A stretch of DNA of 64,000 nt from JAVJSD01 sp040219575 (GCA_040219575.1 JAVJSD010000099.1:1-64000); one strand, 5' to 3'; shown: positions 53,088 through 61,836, numbered from the stretch's first letter. Program-made: numbers and translations. The notes: generated by a model not told the origin, from the letters alone.

Positions 53088-53465
53088 ATGGCAACGAAGA
53101 AGACCACGACGAAGACGACCCGCACCAAGAGCGCCGCCCCGAAGGCGACCAAGAAGGCCGCGACCAAAAAGGCCGCTCCGAAGAAGGCCTCGCCCGCCAA
53201 GCAGTCCAAGGCGAAGCCGGCAGCGGCTGGCGACAAGAAGCTCAGCGCGATTGACGCCGCCGCCAAGGTGCTGGCGGAAACCAAGCAGTCGATGAATTGC
53301 AAGGAGATGATCGAAGCGCTCGCCGCCAAGAAGCTCTGGAGCAGCCCCGGCGGGAAGACGCCCCACGCGACGCTCTACAGCGCCATCCTGCGGGAGATCA
53401 ACACGAAGGGGAAGGATGCCCGGTTCAAGAAGACCGAACGCGGCCAGTTCGCCGCCAACGGCTAG
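53088..53465 (+). CDS. HARE-HTH protein with histone-H1-like tail
   Basis: The protein has 125 residues. Residues 1-50 are almost only K, A, T, P and S (KKAATKKAAPKKASPAKQSK), like a bacterial histone-H1-type tail that binds DNA. Residues 51-125 are a winged-helix HARE-HTH domain: KLSAIDAAAKVLAETKQSMN, CKEMIEALAAKKLW, THGKTPHATLYSAI-type wing (here GGKTPHATLYSAILREI) and GRFKKTERGQFAANG-like end. GAGGAG lies seven bases before this ATG, which decides the start over an earlier in-frame ATG. It may organise or silence DNA during infection. Confidence 0.75.
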   Translation: MATKKTTTKTTRTKSAAPKATKKAATKKAAPKKASPAKQSKAKPAAAGDKKLSAIDAAAKVLAETKQSMNCKEMIEALAAKKLWSSPGGKTPHATLYSAILREINTKGKDARFKKTERGQFAANG

Positions 53466-53487
53466 TCCCCGCAACGGGTTCCGCCCC

Positions 53488-53520
53488 AACGCCCCACGTT
53501 CGCCACGTCGGGGCGTTTTC
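53488..53520 (+). terminator. Rho-independent terminator of the plus-strand operon
   Basis: AACGCCCC (53488-53495) pairs with GGGGCGTT (53510-53517), with an inner ACGT/ACGT extension. TTTTCTCGTT follows on the plus strand. It stands 23 bases after the HARE-HTH stop and before the convergent minus-strand gene end at 53540. Confidence 0.7.
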
Positions 53521-53539
53521 TCGTTGGTCGCGTTTGCGT

Positions 53540-53911
53540 TCAACCTTCCGCCTCCTTCGCAACGTGGGCCAACGTGGGCGAACCCGTGGCCTCAGGGGCG
53601 ACGTACCGCACCGGCTTGCCAAATTCGCCGGCGATCCGAATCTCGGCCTGAACCCCGACGCTCTCGTGCCAACCGTCGAGCATCAGCACGACGACCTCGT
53701 CGCACCGCTCCAGGTGGTGCCGATCGAACGGTTCCCAAAACCGCCAGTCGGTCGGCAAGCCATACGTGCAAATGCAATGGCCGTGGGCGATCGGTGAAAA
53801 CACCACCTGGCCGCAGCGCATGAACTTCGCCGCCGCACGGCACGCCTCGCGAAAGCGAAGCTCTCGCACGGCGCGATCCGGATGCGAGTAGGGACTGGCG
53901 AGATAGATCAT
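53540..53911 (-). CDS. DUF1937 protein (nucleoside deoxyribosyltransferase-like)
   Basis: The protein has 123 residues. MIYLASPYSHPDRAVRELRF, VVFSPIAHGH, DRHHLERCDEVVVLMLDGWH and SVGVQAEIRIAGEFGKPV are the family signatures of DUF1937, related to nucleoside 2-deoxyribosyltransferases. The Asp/Glu residues of those active sites are present (DEVVV, AEI). It may act on phage nucleotides. Start overlaps the upstream stop as ATGA. Confidence 0.8.
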   Translation of the reverse strand: MIYLASPYSHPDRAVRELRFREACRAAAKFMRCGQVVFSPIAHGHCICTYGLPTDWRFWEPFDRHHLERCDEVVVLMLDGWHESVGVQAEIRIAGEFGKPVRYVAPEATGSPTLAHVAKEAEG

Positions 53912-55224
53912 GCGGTCACCTCCACGGCCGCGATCCGTTCCGCCTTCCGCCCAGTGAACTTCTCCCACCGCTCGACGATCACGTCGCAATAGGGCGGGTC
54001 CAGTTCCATCAGGAACGCCTTGCGGTTCGTCTGTTCGCAGGCGATCAAGGTTGAGCCGCTGCCGCCGAACAGATCGAGCACGTTCTCGCCAATCCGCGAC
54101 GAGTACTGGATGGCCCGCACCGCCAACTCGACCGGCTTCTCGGTCAGGTGAACCATCGACTGCGGGTTCACCTTCTTCACGGACCAGACGTCGACCGCGT
54201 TGTTCGGGCCGAGAAACACGTGCGCCGCCCCTTCCCGCCAGCCGTAGAAGCACCATTCGTGGTTGCCCATGAAATCTTTCCGGGTCAGCACCGGATGCTC
54301 CTTCACCCAGATGATCGCCTGCGAAAAGTACAGGCCCGTCGCCTTGAGCACCGGCGGGTAGTTGGCGCAGTTCGCATACCCGCCCCAGATGTAGAAGCCG
54401 CGCCCCGGCGCAAGCACGCGGGCCAGATTGCCGAACCACGCCGCCAACAGATCGTCGAACGCTTCGTCGGTCACGAAGTCGTTCGCCAGCGGGCGATCTT
54501 TGGCCCGCATCTTCTTGTGCGTGGGTTTTGACTTCTCGGGGTGGCGTTCGAGGTCGAACTTCTGATGGTGCTTGTTCGGATTGGCGAAGCTGCTGTTGCC
54601 GGCGGCAATGGCGTTGTTCGAGCGCGGTTCGACCTTCACGTTGTACGGCGGATCTGTGTTAATCAGATGAACCACCGCGCCGTCGAGCAGGCGATCGACG
54701 TCTTCGGATTTGCTGCTGTCGGCGCAGAGCAATCGGTGATCGCCAAGAATCCACAGGTCGCCCGGCTGCGTAATCGCTTCGTCGGGCGGCTCGGGCACCT
54801 CGTCGGGATCGGTCAAGCCTTCCTGCAGATCGCCGCCGAGCAGCTTCGCAAGCTCGTCCTGGTCGAAGCCGAGCAGCCCAAGGTCGTAGTTCGCGGCCTG
54901 CAATTCGCCCAGTTCAATCGGCAGCAGGTCGTAATCCCATTCGGCCAGTTCGGCCGTCTGGTTGTCGGCGATCCGGTACGCCTTGATCTGTTCCGGCGAC
55001 AGATCCTTGGCGACGTGAACCGGGACCTTCTCGAGGCCCAGCTTCTGCGCCGCCTTCCAGCGCGTGTGCCCGCAGATAATCACGCCCTCGCTGTCGACAA
55101 CGATCGGCTGGCGAAACCCGAACTCGCGGAGCGACGCCGCCACGGCATCGACCGCATCATCGTTGACTCGCGGGTTGTTGGGATACGGCTTGATCTCCGA
55201 CAGCGGGCGAAGTTCGATCTTCAT
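53908..55224 (-). CDS. ParB/Srx-type nuclease domain fused to a DNA methyltransferase
   Basis: The protein has 438 residues. The start at 55224 has AAGGAGA five bases upstream. The N-terminal 120 residues are a ParB-like domain (EIKPYPNNPRVNDDAVDAVA, IVDSEGVIICGHTRWKAAQK). The rest is a beta-class N4/N6 methyltransferase: catalytic motif NTDPPYNVKV first, AdoMet motif DLFGGSGSTLIACE near the end, the permuted order. This fusion is common in phages. It may protect phage DNA from host restriction or mark packaging sites. Confidence 0.85.
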   Translation of the reverse strand: MKIELRPLSEIKPYPNNPRVNDDAVDAVAASLREFGFRQPIVVDSEGVIICGHTRWKAAQKLGLEKVPVHVAKDLSPEQIKAYRIADNQTAELAEWDYDLLPIELGELQAANYDLGLLGFDQDELAKLLGGDLQEGLTDPDEVPEPPDEAITQPGDLWILGDHRLLCADSSKSEDVDRLLDGAVVHLINTDPPYNVKVEPRSNNAIAAGNSSFANPNKHHQKFDLERHPEKSKPTHKKMRAKDRPLANDFVTDEAFDDLLAAWFGNLARVLAPGRGFYIWGGYANCANYPPVLKATGLYFSQAIIWVKEHPVLTRKDFMGNHEWCFYGWREGAAHVFLGPNNAVDVWSVKKVNPQSMVHLTEKPVELAVRAIQYSSRIGENVLDLFGGSGSTLIACEQTNRKAFLMELDPPYCDVIVERWEKFTGRKAERIAAVEVTA

Positions 55225-55399
55225 GATGGTCTCCTTGAATGGCGGGACGGTTAGAGTTGCAGCAGCAGTAGAGGCAGGCGACCAGCAGTCCAAACCATGC
55301 GAGTCGCCAAAAGAACGCTTCCAGGCCAATGGCCGTGGGAATGACAACGGTTTGCCAGTAGCTCGGTGGGGACTCTGGCGACGTGCGCGGATCGGACAT
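55157..55399 (-). CDS. Small single-span membrane protein candidate
   Basis: The protein has 80 residues. AGGAG lies seven bases before the ATG at 55399. Residues about 17-46 form one hydrophobic segment (VVIPTAIGLEAFFWRLAWFG and LLVACLYCCC). The C-terminal 25 residues overlap the start of the ParB-methyltransferase gene by 68 bases in another frame. A holin-like or membrane-anchor role is conceivable but not supported by any motif. The longer upstream open frame lacks a good start. Confidence 0.4.
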   Translation of the reverse strand: MSDPRTSPESPPSYWQTVVIPTAIGLEAFFWRLAWFGLLVACLYCCCNSNRPAIQGDHHEDRTSPAVGDQAVSQQPASQR

Positions 55400-55809
55400 C
55401 GAAGTGCTCCTGTGCGGGTTCGGACAACGAAAACAAACTCTGTCTAGGATGGTGGCTGTTCCCGCGTGCCTCACCTGAGGATTTGGGCCGGGAAGGAACC
55501 ATTGCCGGCCGGCGGACTTCCTTACTTCTTTCCCCACCCCTCTCACACACGCACGCTTTCGCGCGTACGCGCGGGTGTATATGCGGGTATGGGTGAAGGA
55601 AGAAAGAAGTAGTGTGAATACATATATCTGCGTGACGGGGTGAAAGAAGAAAGAAGCCGCTGATGCCGTATTTGCCGGGGTTTGCTTGCTGCCTCCTTCA
55701 CTTCTTTCACGCCCGATTCGCGTGTTGATGACTCGTTCTTGTTTCACCGCTGTTTCTCCGTTTCGTGGCTTCCTTCACCGGCTTGCCGTCTGATCGGGTC
55801 GAACATCTT
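55400..55809. other. Non-coding gap next to the primase gene, rich in repeats (origin candidate)
   Basis: No supported gene is seen in this stretch. It holds a long imperfect inverted repeat centred on the perfect palindrome CGCGCGTACGCGCG (55560-55573): ACTTCTTTC (55524-55532) mirrors GAAAGAAGT (55602-55610) around the same centre. Repeats of GTGAAAGAAG/CTTCTTTCAC type follow at 55641-55657 and 55697-55710, and TTTCAC or TTCACC copies continue through 55742, 55772 and into the end of the primase gene. AT-richer DNA (TACATATATC) is at 55620. The set resembles an iteron-type origin, though a control region is equally possible. Confidence 0.4.
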
Positions 55810-58083
55810 TCACGCTTCACCACTCGTTTCACCCAGCAACCGGTAGTGCCGTTGCGGTCGCCCGGCGGTTGCCTGGATCACCGTCAGCAGGTCCCCCTGC
55901 TGCTCGAGCGTCGTGACCAACTCCTGGAACGTCTTGGCGTCGGTCTTCATCCGCTTGAGCAGCACGCTGTGGGCGAGTTGCCGATCAGGCGCGTCGCGCA
56001 GCTTGCGAAGCAGCTTGAGGCACTCGCCGTGGAACGGGTTCTCGGCCACATGGTTGTGGGCCATGAACAACATTCGCCGCGTCTGGTGCAGCATGAAGTC
56101 GGTCGCCCATCGCACTGCCGCGACGTCGATTCGCGGCGTCTGGTGGCTGGCGCTCACCGCGTAGAGCAACGCCAGCTTGCGGATCTGCTCGGGCACCCGG
56201 CCCCAGACCGTCGTGCCGACCGGATCGCCCCGGGCCTCGGCGCTGGCGTATTCGGCTTCCGACGTCAATCGCGCCTCGGCCAGCAGATCGCGGGCGTCGT
56301 CGTCCGCCTCAACGATCAACGGCTGCGGATGCCAGTTTTCGAGGTTGCCCGTGCCAGGACTGAACTCGGCCCACCACTGCGCCGCGTCCATGACGCTCGC
56401 CGGCGGATCAATGATTCCCGGTTCCTGGCCGGCGCTGCGGGGTCCGCTTTCGACGATCAGCATGCGGGCGAAGAAGCCGTTGGTCAGCATCCGCTCCGAA
56501 AGCGCCTCGTAATAGTGGGTTGGGATCGCCGTGCCGTAGACGACCAGGCACGGTTGATCGATGACGCCTGGCGGCTCCTTGCCGGCCTTCCGCCGCATGG
56601 GATAAATGCTGTTGGCCGCCGAGTACATCGTGAGCAGCGTGCCCATGATGTTCTCGTGCCGCGCGTCGCGGGCCTTGTTGATCGACTGCAACAACCCATC
56701 GATTTCGTCGGTCTGGAACAGCATCGCCGGCGTCAGAAACAGCGAATCCTGAATGCCCTCGCCGGACGCGAACTTCTCGCCCAGCGAGTTCACCAATCCC
56801 ACGCGGTGCATAACATGCGTGTTGACCTTGCGCGGCCAGTCCTTACCGACCGACGAGTAGGCCAGCGCCAAGAGGTAAAGATTCGTCCGGTTGTCGGCCT
56901 GGTCCCGCACCTTGCGGCCGGCGAGGACCGACTGAAGCGCGAGCGCGCCGCAGAACGCCAGCGACACGTTCGGATAGGGCGCGGTGGCCAGGCAATGGTC
57001 CATCACGTCGGAAACGAAACCAGGAACGCGCAACAGTGTGTCCGGCAGCGGGCCAGGATCAGGATGCGCAGGCTGCGCCGGCGTCGGACACGCGTGCCCA
57101 TTGAGCAGTCGCGACAGGTCAACATCGCCGTTGCCGTTTGATTGTCCGTAGCCTTCGGCACGCAGCGCCGCGGCGGCGGTCGCGAAATCGCCGCCGTGCT
57201 CCAACATCGTGTAAACCGTAAATGGAGCATAGGCTCGCTCGGACTCGAACGGCGCGGCGTTCGACGAGAACACATAGAGCACGCCATCCTTGAGCGTCGC
57301 GCTCCAGCCTTGATCCTTGCCTGGCCGCCGCCAATATTCGTTGTCGCCGCCGCGAGTAAGTTGCCAGCCGTGGCGGCGCAGGATCTCCCGCACATCACCG
57401 CGCTGGTTGAACTCGTCACCTGGCCGTCCGTCCGATGCGGAACCGGAAGAGTAGCTCTCGACCGGCGGCATCGTCTCACTCAACGCGCAGGCCGCTTCGA
57501 CCAGGATGGCTCGCTCGAACTGGTCCAAGACGGGAATGTCCTCGAATGATCCCTGTTCAATCTCATAGCCGGGCGTCGGAGCGCACAGAAACAAGCCACC
57601 TTCACCCCGCGTCTCGATCAGAGTGCAGGTGATCTCGTAGTGCTCGCCAACGAGTCGAGGCACGTGGCGTTTGCCGGCGATGACCGTCGGTTCCCCGTTG
57701 TCCACGACAACAGTGCGCTGGGCGAGTTTGCGATTGCCGGGCACGGCCTCGGCCGAGCGGTACACCACGTGCCGGCCGGCGGACTGAGATCGCTCGACCA
57801 CGAGTCGCTGAACAAGGTCTGGCTCTTGGGTCGCGACGAGTTCCCGCCAGCGGTCGAACAGTTCCCCCTCGTAGTCGAAGTCGATCATCTCCAGCTGGCC
57901 CGACACGGCGCCGGCCAATACGCACAGCGGTGCGTTGTCCGTGAACCAGGTGCGCACCTGCCGCTCGGTCGGCAGCCGCTTCTGGTACTGCTTCCAACCC
58001 GACAGCGCCGGCCGCTTTTCGTCCAGGATTGCGGGCAGCACGCACAAGCCAGCGCGGAGATAGGTCATCGCCGTGTCGATCAA
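55810..58083 (-). CDS. Primase-helicase (PriPol domain plus DUF3987)
   Basis: The protein has 757 residues. The N-terminal 190 residues fit a bifunctional primase/polymerase domain: AGLCVLPAILDEKRPALSGW, MIDFDYEGELFDRW with the D-x-D metal site, GGRHVVYR-like step (here SAGRHVVYRSAEA) and the nucleotide-binding end. The C-terminal part from about 330 fits DUF3987 helicase-type proteins (LAFCGALALQSVLAGRKVRD, YSSVGKDWPRKVNTHV as a degenerate Walker A region, LVVYGTAIPTHYYEALSERM). It would start phage DNA synthesis. It overlaps the upstream gene as ATGA and lies beside the repeat-rich gap. Confidence 0.8.
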   Translation of the reverse strand: MIDTAMTYLRAGLCVLPAILDEKRPALSGWKQYQKRLPTERQVRTWFTDNAPLCVLAGAVSGQLEMIDFDYEGELFDRWRELVATQEPDLVQRLVVERSQSAGRHVVYRSAEAVPGNRKLAQRTVVVDNGEPTVIAGKRHVPRLVGEHYEITCTLIETRGEGGLFLCAPTPGYEIEQGSFEDIPVLDQFERAILVEAACALSETMPPVESYSSGSASDGRPGDEFNQRGDVREILRRHGWQLTRGGDNEYWRRPGKDQGWSATLKDGVLYVFSSNAAPFESERAYAPFTVYTMLEHGGDFATAAAALRAEGYGQSNGNGDVDLSRLLNGHACPTPAQPAHPDPGPLPDTLLRVPGFVSDVMDHCLATAPYPNVSLAFCGALALQSVLAGRKVRDQADNRTNLYLLALAYSSVGKDWPRKVNTHVMHRVGLVNSLGEKFASGEGIQDSLFLTPAMLFQTDEIDGLLQSINKARDARHENIMGTLLTMYSAANSIYPMRRKAGKEPPGVIDQPCLVVYGTAIPTHYYEALSERMLTNGFFARMLIVESGPRSAGQEPGIIDPPASVMDAAQWWAEFSPGTGNLENWHPQPLIVEADDDARDLLAEARLTSEAEYASAEARGDPVGTTVWGRVPEQIRKLALLYAVSASHQTPRIDVAAVRWATDFMLHQTRRMLFMAHNHVAENPFHGECLKLLRKLRDAPDRQLAHSVLLKRMKTDAKTFQELVTTLEQQGDLLTVIQATAGRPQRHYRLLGETSGEA

Positions 58084-58277
58084 GCGCTTCGTTCCTTTCG
58101 AGCGCGGGCGCGGTCCATGCCACGGGCCAGCGCCTCTCGCGCATTCTTGGAGGGCTCGACCGGTCCACCGCAGTGCGAACAGCGGGGCCGCGATTTGCGT
58201 TCAAGACACGACCTCCGGATCATGTCGCGGTGGCCGCAGTCGAGACAGCGCACCCAGCATTTCGGATTTACGGGCAT
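58080..58277 (-). CDS. Small zinc-ribbon protein
   Basis: The protein has 65 residues. CWVRCLDCGHRDMIRRSC and RCSHCGGPVEPSK give one zinc ribbon. A basic C-terminal helix follows (REALARGMDRARARKERSA). GGAGG precedes the ATG at 58277 by six bases, which decides the start over an earlier in-frame one. It lies between helicase and primase genes, so a role as nucleic-acid-binding helper is likely. Confidence 0.65.
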   Translation of the reverse strand: MPVNPKCWVRCLDCGHRDMIRRSCLERKSRPRCSHCGGPVEPSKNAREALARGMDRARARKERSA

Positions 58278-58291
58278 GGACGCCTCCAGGG

Positions 58292-59947
58292 TCAAAACGG
58301 GATTTCATCGGGGTCGTAACCGCCGAACACGTCGACGGGCTCGGGAAGCGGCCCGAACTTGCATGCCACGACACGGTCGTATTTCTCGCCTGCGATGTTG
58401 CGGACGGTGATCTTTTCCGTCGTGGCCAGTCCGCCGCCTTCGGCGATTTCCACGGCGCGCTCAGCCGTGTCGGGCACCGGATCCCGTGATCGCTGCCGCC
58501 ACCAGGCGACCGCCTTTTGCCGCGCGTAACCTTCGTGCTCGAAGCAGACCCATTCCGATTGCCAATGATTGAGGCCGAGTCGATAGTCCACGCGCAGCGT
58601 CTTCGGATCGTCGTCGCTGGCGCCGCGCTTGGTATGTACGCTGTACGTGACGTCGTGGACTTCGTACTCCGTGTCCGTCACCTGGCCGGAAAGGACACCG
58701 GCCTCGCTTGCCTTTGCTTCGTGCCTGCGTCGCTCGGGGGGCGGGAACTCGTATCCGCAATCAGGGCAGGTCGCATAACCGGCGGCGATCACTGATTGGC
58801 ACTCCGGGCACTCCTTGGCCGGCGCGTCGCCGTCGCCACGTTCGAACTGCTCGATCCGCAGCTGGTCGACGGGGCCGTGCCGCAGGACGTTGCCGCCGAA
58901 GTCGAGCACCAAGCAGTTGTTCTTGCCGGGATGCAGGCGGAAACCGCGGCCGACCATCTGGTAGTACAGGCCGGTGGACATCGTGGGCCGCAGCAACGCC
59001 ACGCAATCGACGTTGGGGGCGTCAAAGCCCATCGTCAACACGTTGATGTTGCACAAGTACTTCAGCGCGCCAGTCTTAAACCGCGTGATCAGTTCTTCCC
59101 GATCGTCGACCGGCGTCTTGGCGCAGATGAACCCGCATTCGACTCCGTGCTTTTCGCCTAGCACACGGACGATGTGCTTTCCATGTTTGACACCTGTGGC
59201 GAAGATCAGCACGGCTTTCCGGTCGGCCGTGTATTTGACGATCTCGGCGCAGGCCGACTCGACCAGATCATCTTGATCCATCAATCCCTCGACCTCGCCG
59301 GGCACAAACTCGCCGGCGCGGACGTGCAGCCCCGAGGTGTCCGCCTTCTTGCTGCCCGCCTTGGTGATCAGAGGCGAGAGGTAGGCGTCGCGGATCAGCT
59401 CGCGCACGCCAACCTCGTAGCACACGTGGTTCAAGAAGTGGTCCTGCGTGCAGATCAATCCGCTCTTGAGTCGAAATGGTGTGGCCGTCATGCCGATGAC
59501 CCGCAGCTGCGGATTCACCACCTTGGCCTCGGCGAGGAATTGACGATACATTCCCTCGCCTTCCGGCGGGATCATGTGCGCTTCGTCGACGATGGCCAGG
59601 TCGAAACGGTCCAGCTCGCAGGCCCGCTTGTAGACGCTCTGAATGCCGGCCACGATCACGGCGTGCCCAGTGTCGCGGCGGCCAAGGCCTGCCGAGTAAA
59701 CTCCCACATCCAGTTCGCCACAGGTGCGCTGCAGCTTGTCGACCGATTGCTCGAGCAATTCCTTGACGTGGGCCAATACGATCACGCGACCATCCCACCG
59801 CGTGACCGAGTCCGTACAAATCGACGCCAGCAGCGGCGTCTTGCCGCCGCCGGTCGGGATCACGACACATGGATTGTCGTCGCGCGTCCGCAGGTGTTGG
59901 TAGACGGCGCTCTTGGCCTCGTCTTGATAGGGGCGCAGTGTCAACAT
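58292..59947 (-). CDS. DEAD/DEAH-box helicase of phage replication
   Basis: The protein has 551 residues. Motifs of superfamily 2: Walker A VVIPTGGGKTPLL at residues 28-40, DEAH in AIVDEAHMIPPEG, GMTATPFRLKSG (motif III), LCNINVLTMGFDAPNVD and QMVGRGFRLHPGK (motifs V, VI). A zinc ribbon follows (KECPECQSV...ATCPDCGYEFPPPE), as in phage SSL2-like helicases, then a beta-rich C-terminal domain. It starts directly after the RusA stop (TAAATG). Confidence 0.9.
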   Translation of the reverse strand: MLTLRPYQDEAKSAVYQHLRTRDDNPCVVIPTGGGKTPLLASICTDSVTRWDGRVIVLAHVKELLEQSVDKLQRTCGELDVGVYSAGLGRRDTGHAVIVAGIQSVYKRACELDRFDLAIVDEAHMIPPEGEGMYRQFLAEAKVVNPQLRVIGMTATPFRLKSGLICTQDHFLNHVCYEVGVRELIRDAYLSPLITKAGSKKADTSGLHVRAGEFVPGEVEGLMDQDDLVESACAEIVKYTADRKAVLIFATGVKHGKHIVRVLGEKHGVECGFICAKTPVDDREELITRFKTGALKYLCNINVLTMGFDAPNVDCVALLRPTMSTGLYYQMVGRGFRLHPGKNNCLVLDFGGNVLRHGPVDQLRIEQFERGDGDAPAKECPECQSVIAAGYATCPDCGYEFPPPERRRHEAKASEAGVLSGQVTDTEYEVHDVTYSVHTKRGASDDDPKTLRVDYRLGLNHWQSEWVCFEHEGYARQKAVAWWRQRSRDPVPDTAERAVEIAEGGGLATTEKITVRNIAGEKYDRVVACKFGPLPEPVDVFGGYDPDEIPF

Positions 59948-60292
59948 TTACGCTTTCCGGATCTTTACGAGTGTCTTACCGCCGTCGACCGGCTCGCCTT
60001 TCTCGATCGTGAGCCGCACGATCTGCGAGTCGTCGCCGTAGGCTCCGCCATGCTCCAGCGCATCGAGCAGCGCTTTCTGGACGTTGTCCACGTCTCGCCG
60101 GCGGTTGTCGGGCGGGAACACTTGCACGTCCACTTCCAGCGGCCCTGACATCGGCTCGACGCTCATCGCCGCGAGGATCGCCATTACGTTTTGGCGAAAC
60201 CGACGACCCTCGCGGCTGATCAAGGTGCGTGAACCGACGCGCCGCCAGTAGTGGTTGATCGACGGCGGGTACGGCAGTTCCAGTTCGATCAT
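59948..60292 (-). CDS. rusA: RusA-type Holliday junction resolvase
   Basis: The protein has 114 residues. ELPYPPSINHYWRRVG is the RusA start and RRRDVDNVQKALLDAL contains the catalytic acids (D-x-D-N-x3-K-x3-D) that bind magnesium. RGG-type basic region and DDSQIVRLTIEK complete the fold. The ATG at 60292 overlaps the upstream stop as ATGA; a TTG five codons upstream is less likely. It resolves branched DNA in phage recombination and packaging. Confidence 0.9.
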   Translation of the reverse strand: MIELELPYPPSINHYWRRVGSRTLISREGRRFRQNVMAILAAMSVEPMSGPLEVDVQVFPPDNRRRDVDNVQKALLDALEHGGAYGDDSQIVRLTIEKGEPVDGGKTLVKIRKA

Positions 60293-60750
60293 GACGAGCG
60301 TTTCCAAGGAGGCGTCTTGTCGGCGGCGGGCGCATCGCCCGCGGGAGCTGGGGACTCCTTCTTGGAAAAACCCTTGAGCTCGTTCGTGACCTCACCGGTG
60401 TCCGTCCGCTTCTTGCAGCGGACGTGAATCACCAGCGGCAGGTTGTGCAACTCGACGCTGTCGTTGGGCGCCATCACGCCGACAGCCCGACAAATTGCGG
60501 AGAGGTCCGCCTGGGCGATCTGCATGGCAGTCGCGTTCGGGTTGTCCAGATTCAATCGCGCCCAGAGAAGACGGTTCGTGTGTTCGCCCTCCTGGATCTG
60601 AAACGTCAGTTCCAGGAAGTGACCGGTGCCCGCCTTGTTGGGCTTCATCTCACTGCCGGTGATCACTGCCAGGTACTTGCCCGCGGGGACAGGATCGAAA
60701 CTGCTGTTGGGTTCGACTTGATTGGCATCGAAGCCGGAGAGATCAGCCAT
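60289..60750 (-). CDS. DUF669 single-strand-DNA-associated phage protein
   Basis: The protein has 153 residues. The start MADLSGFDANQVEPNSSFDP and PAGKYLAVITGSEMKPNK, then FLELTFQIQEGEHTNRLLWA and a RAVGV region, are DUF669 hallmarks. Such proteins are coded next to Sak4-like recombinases and resemble single-strand-binding OB folds. The start overlaps the stop of the ATPase gene by eight bases. The frame is open upstream, but the ATG at 60750 with AAGGAACC before it is preferred. Confidence 0.85.
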   Translation of the reverse strand: MADLSGFDANQVEPNSSFDPVPAGKYLAVITGSEMKPNKAGTGHFLELTFQIQEGEHTNRLLWARLNLDNPNATAMQIAQADLSAICRAVGVMAPNDSVELHNLPLVIHVRCKKRTDTGEVTNELKGFSKKESPAPAGDAPAADKTPPWKRSS

Positions 60751-61534
60751 CGTTTTTGGTTCCTTTTTCTTGTTGTTGGTTGCTGGACAAAGCTTCAATG
60801 AACGCCGCCCACGAGAGCGGCAACTCCTCGACGATTCCGTATCGGTTCTTGGCCACGCACGAAGGCCCACCGACGCATCGCAAAATACGCTCACCGCCGT
60901 CCTTGCCGATCGCGTGCGCGATGGTGCGTTTGCGGTTGAAGCCGGCGTCTTCGGACTGGGTGCGGATCTTGCGTGTGGCGAACAGCACTGCGTCGCACCA
61001 CTCGCTAACCAGCGCCTTGGCATGCTTGTGGAGGCGCGGCGAATAGCGGTCGTAAGGAGACGATTCGGGGTCTTCGAACCGCTCGACCTTCGAGTGCGCG
61101 ATCAAAAGAACGACCATGCCGCGCGTGTTGCGGAGCTCGTTGAGATGGTCAATCGCTTCACGCCAGCAGGTCAGGGCATGCGTATAACCTCGGGCGTATC
61201 CGCCATCGACCTTTTCGATTGACGTGACGCCGTATTGCAAGCACAACTTGTCCCAAACCAACCGCTCGAGCCAATCCAACGAATCGATCACAACCGTTTC
61301 GTAGTCGTGCTTTTCGTCCCGCAGTTCGCCGAGCGCCGCGGCCACGTCGTCGTAGGTCGTCGCGAGCGGCATTCGGTCACAATCGATTTCGTCCAGACCA
61401 TCTTCCGTCTGGATGAAGATGGGCTTCGGGGCCTGCGCGCCGAACGTGCTCTTGCCGATGCCTTCGACACCGTAGAGCAAAATGCGTGGCGGTCTTGATG
61501 CGCGGCCCCGTTGTACGCGGGACAACAAGCTCAT
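60743..61534 (-). CDS. Sak4-like RecA-fold ATPase (phage nucleotide-binding protein)
   Basis: The protein has 263 residues. Walker A GVEGIGKST lies at residues 22-30, Walker B in YETVVIDSLDWLERLVWDKL. NTRGMVVLLIAHSKVERFED follows as in the Sak4/AAA_24 phage single-strand annealing group. Together with DUF669, RusA and the helicase it forms a recombination-replication set. The start overlaps the previous stop as ATGA. Confidence 0.85.
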   Translation of the reverse strand: MSLLSRVQRGRASRPPRILLYGVEGIGKSTFGAQAPKPIFIQTEDGLDEIDCDRMPLATTYDDVAAALGELRDEKHDYETVVIDSLDWLERLVWDKLCLQYGVTSIEKVDGGYARGYTHALTCWREAIDHLNELRNTRGMVVLLIAHSKVERFEDPESSPYDRYSPRLHKHAKALVSEWCDAVLFATRKIRTQSEDAGFNRKRTIAHAIGKDGGERILRCVGGPSCVAKNRYGIVEELPLSWAAFIEALSSNQQQEKGTKNDG

Positions 61535-61836
61535 GCTGCGACCTCCTCAGGGTTGTGGGTGGGTGCGGAGTCAACTCGTTCGACGTCGAACGAGTCGGGG
61601 CCGAACTCGCGGCTGACAAAGCCGATGAAAAGCCGGTTCAGGTCACGCCCAACCAAGGTCGAGGCGTCGATCACGCACGAGCGTTTTTCCGCGTCGATGG
61701 CCTGAGCAGCATCAAGTCGGACTTGCGACTGACCATGCAGACTTTCGGTGGCCATGATCGCAAGCACCAAGGACGACTCGACTTCCTCGAACGGCACGCT
61801 GCTCGCGAACGTGTAGCGGTAGACTTCGGCGCTCAT
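61531..61836 (-). CDS. Early phage protein, unknown function
   Basis: The protein has 101 residues. YRYTFASSVPFEEVESSLVL, an internal helix, and VGRDLNRLFIGFVSREFGPD give an alpha/beta pattern without a known motif. GGGAG precedes the ATG at 61836. It is the first gene behind the 42-bp element at 61871-61912 and leads the recombination block. Function unknown. Confidence 0.65.
   Translation of the reverse strand: MSAEVYRYTFASSVPFEEVESSLVLAIMATESLHGQSQVRLDAAQAIDAEKRSCVIDASTLVGRDLNRLFIGFVSREFGPDSFDVERVDSAPTHNPEEVAA

Noticed and set aside
55765..57141. Plus-strand 458-codon open frame
   Set aside because: It lies fully opposite the primase-helicase gene, which has clear domains and operon coupling.
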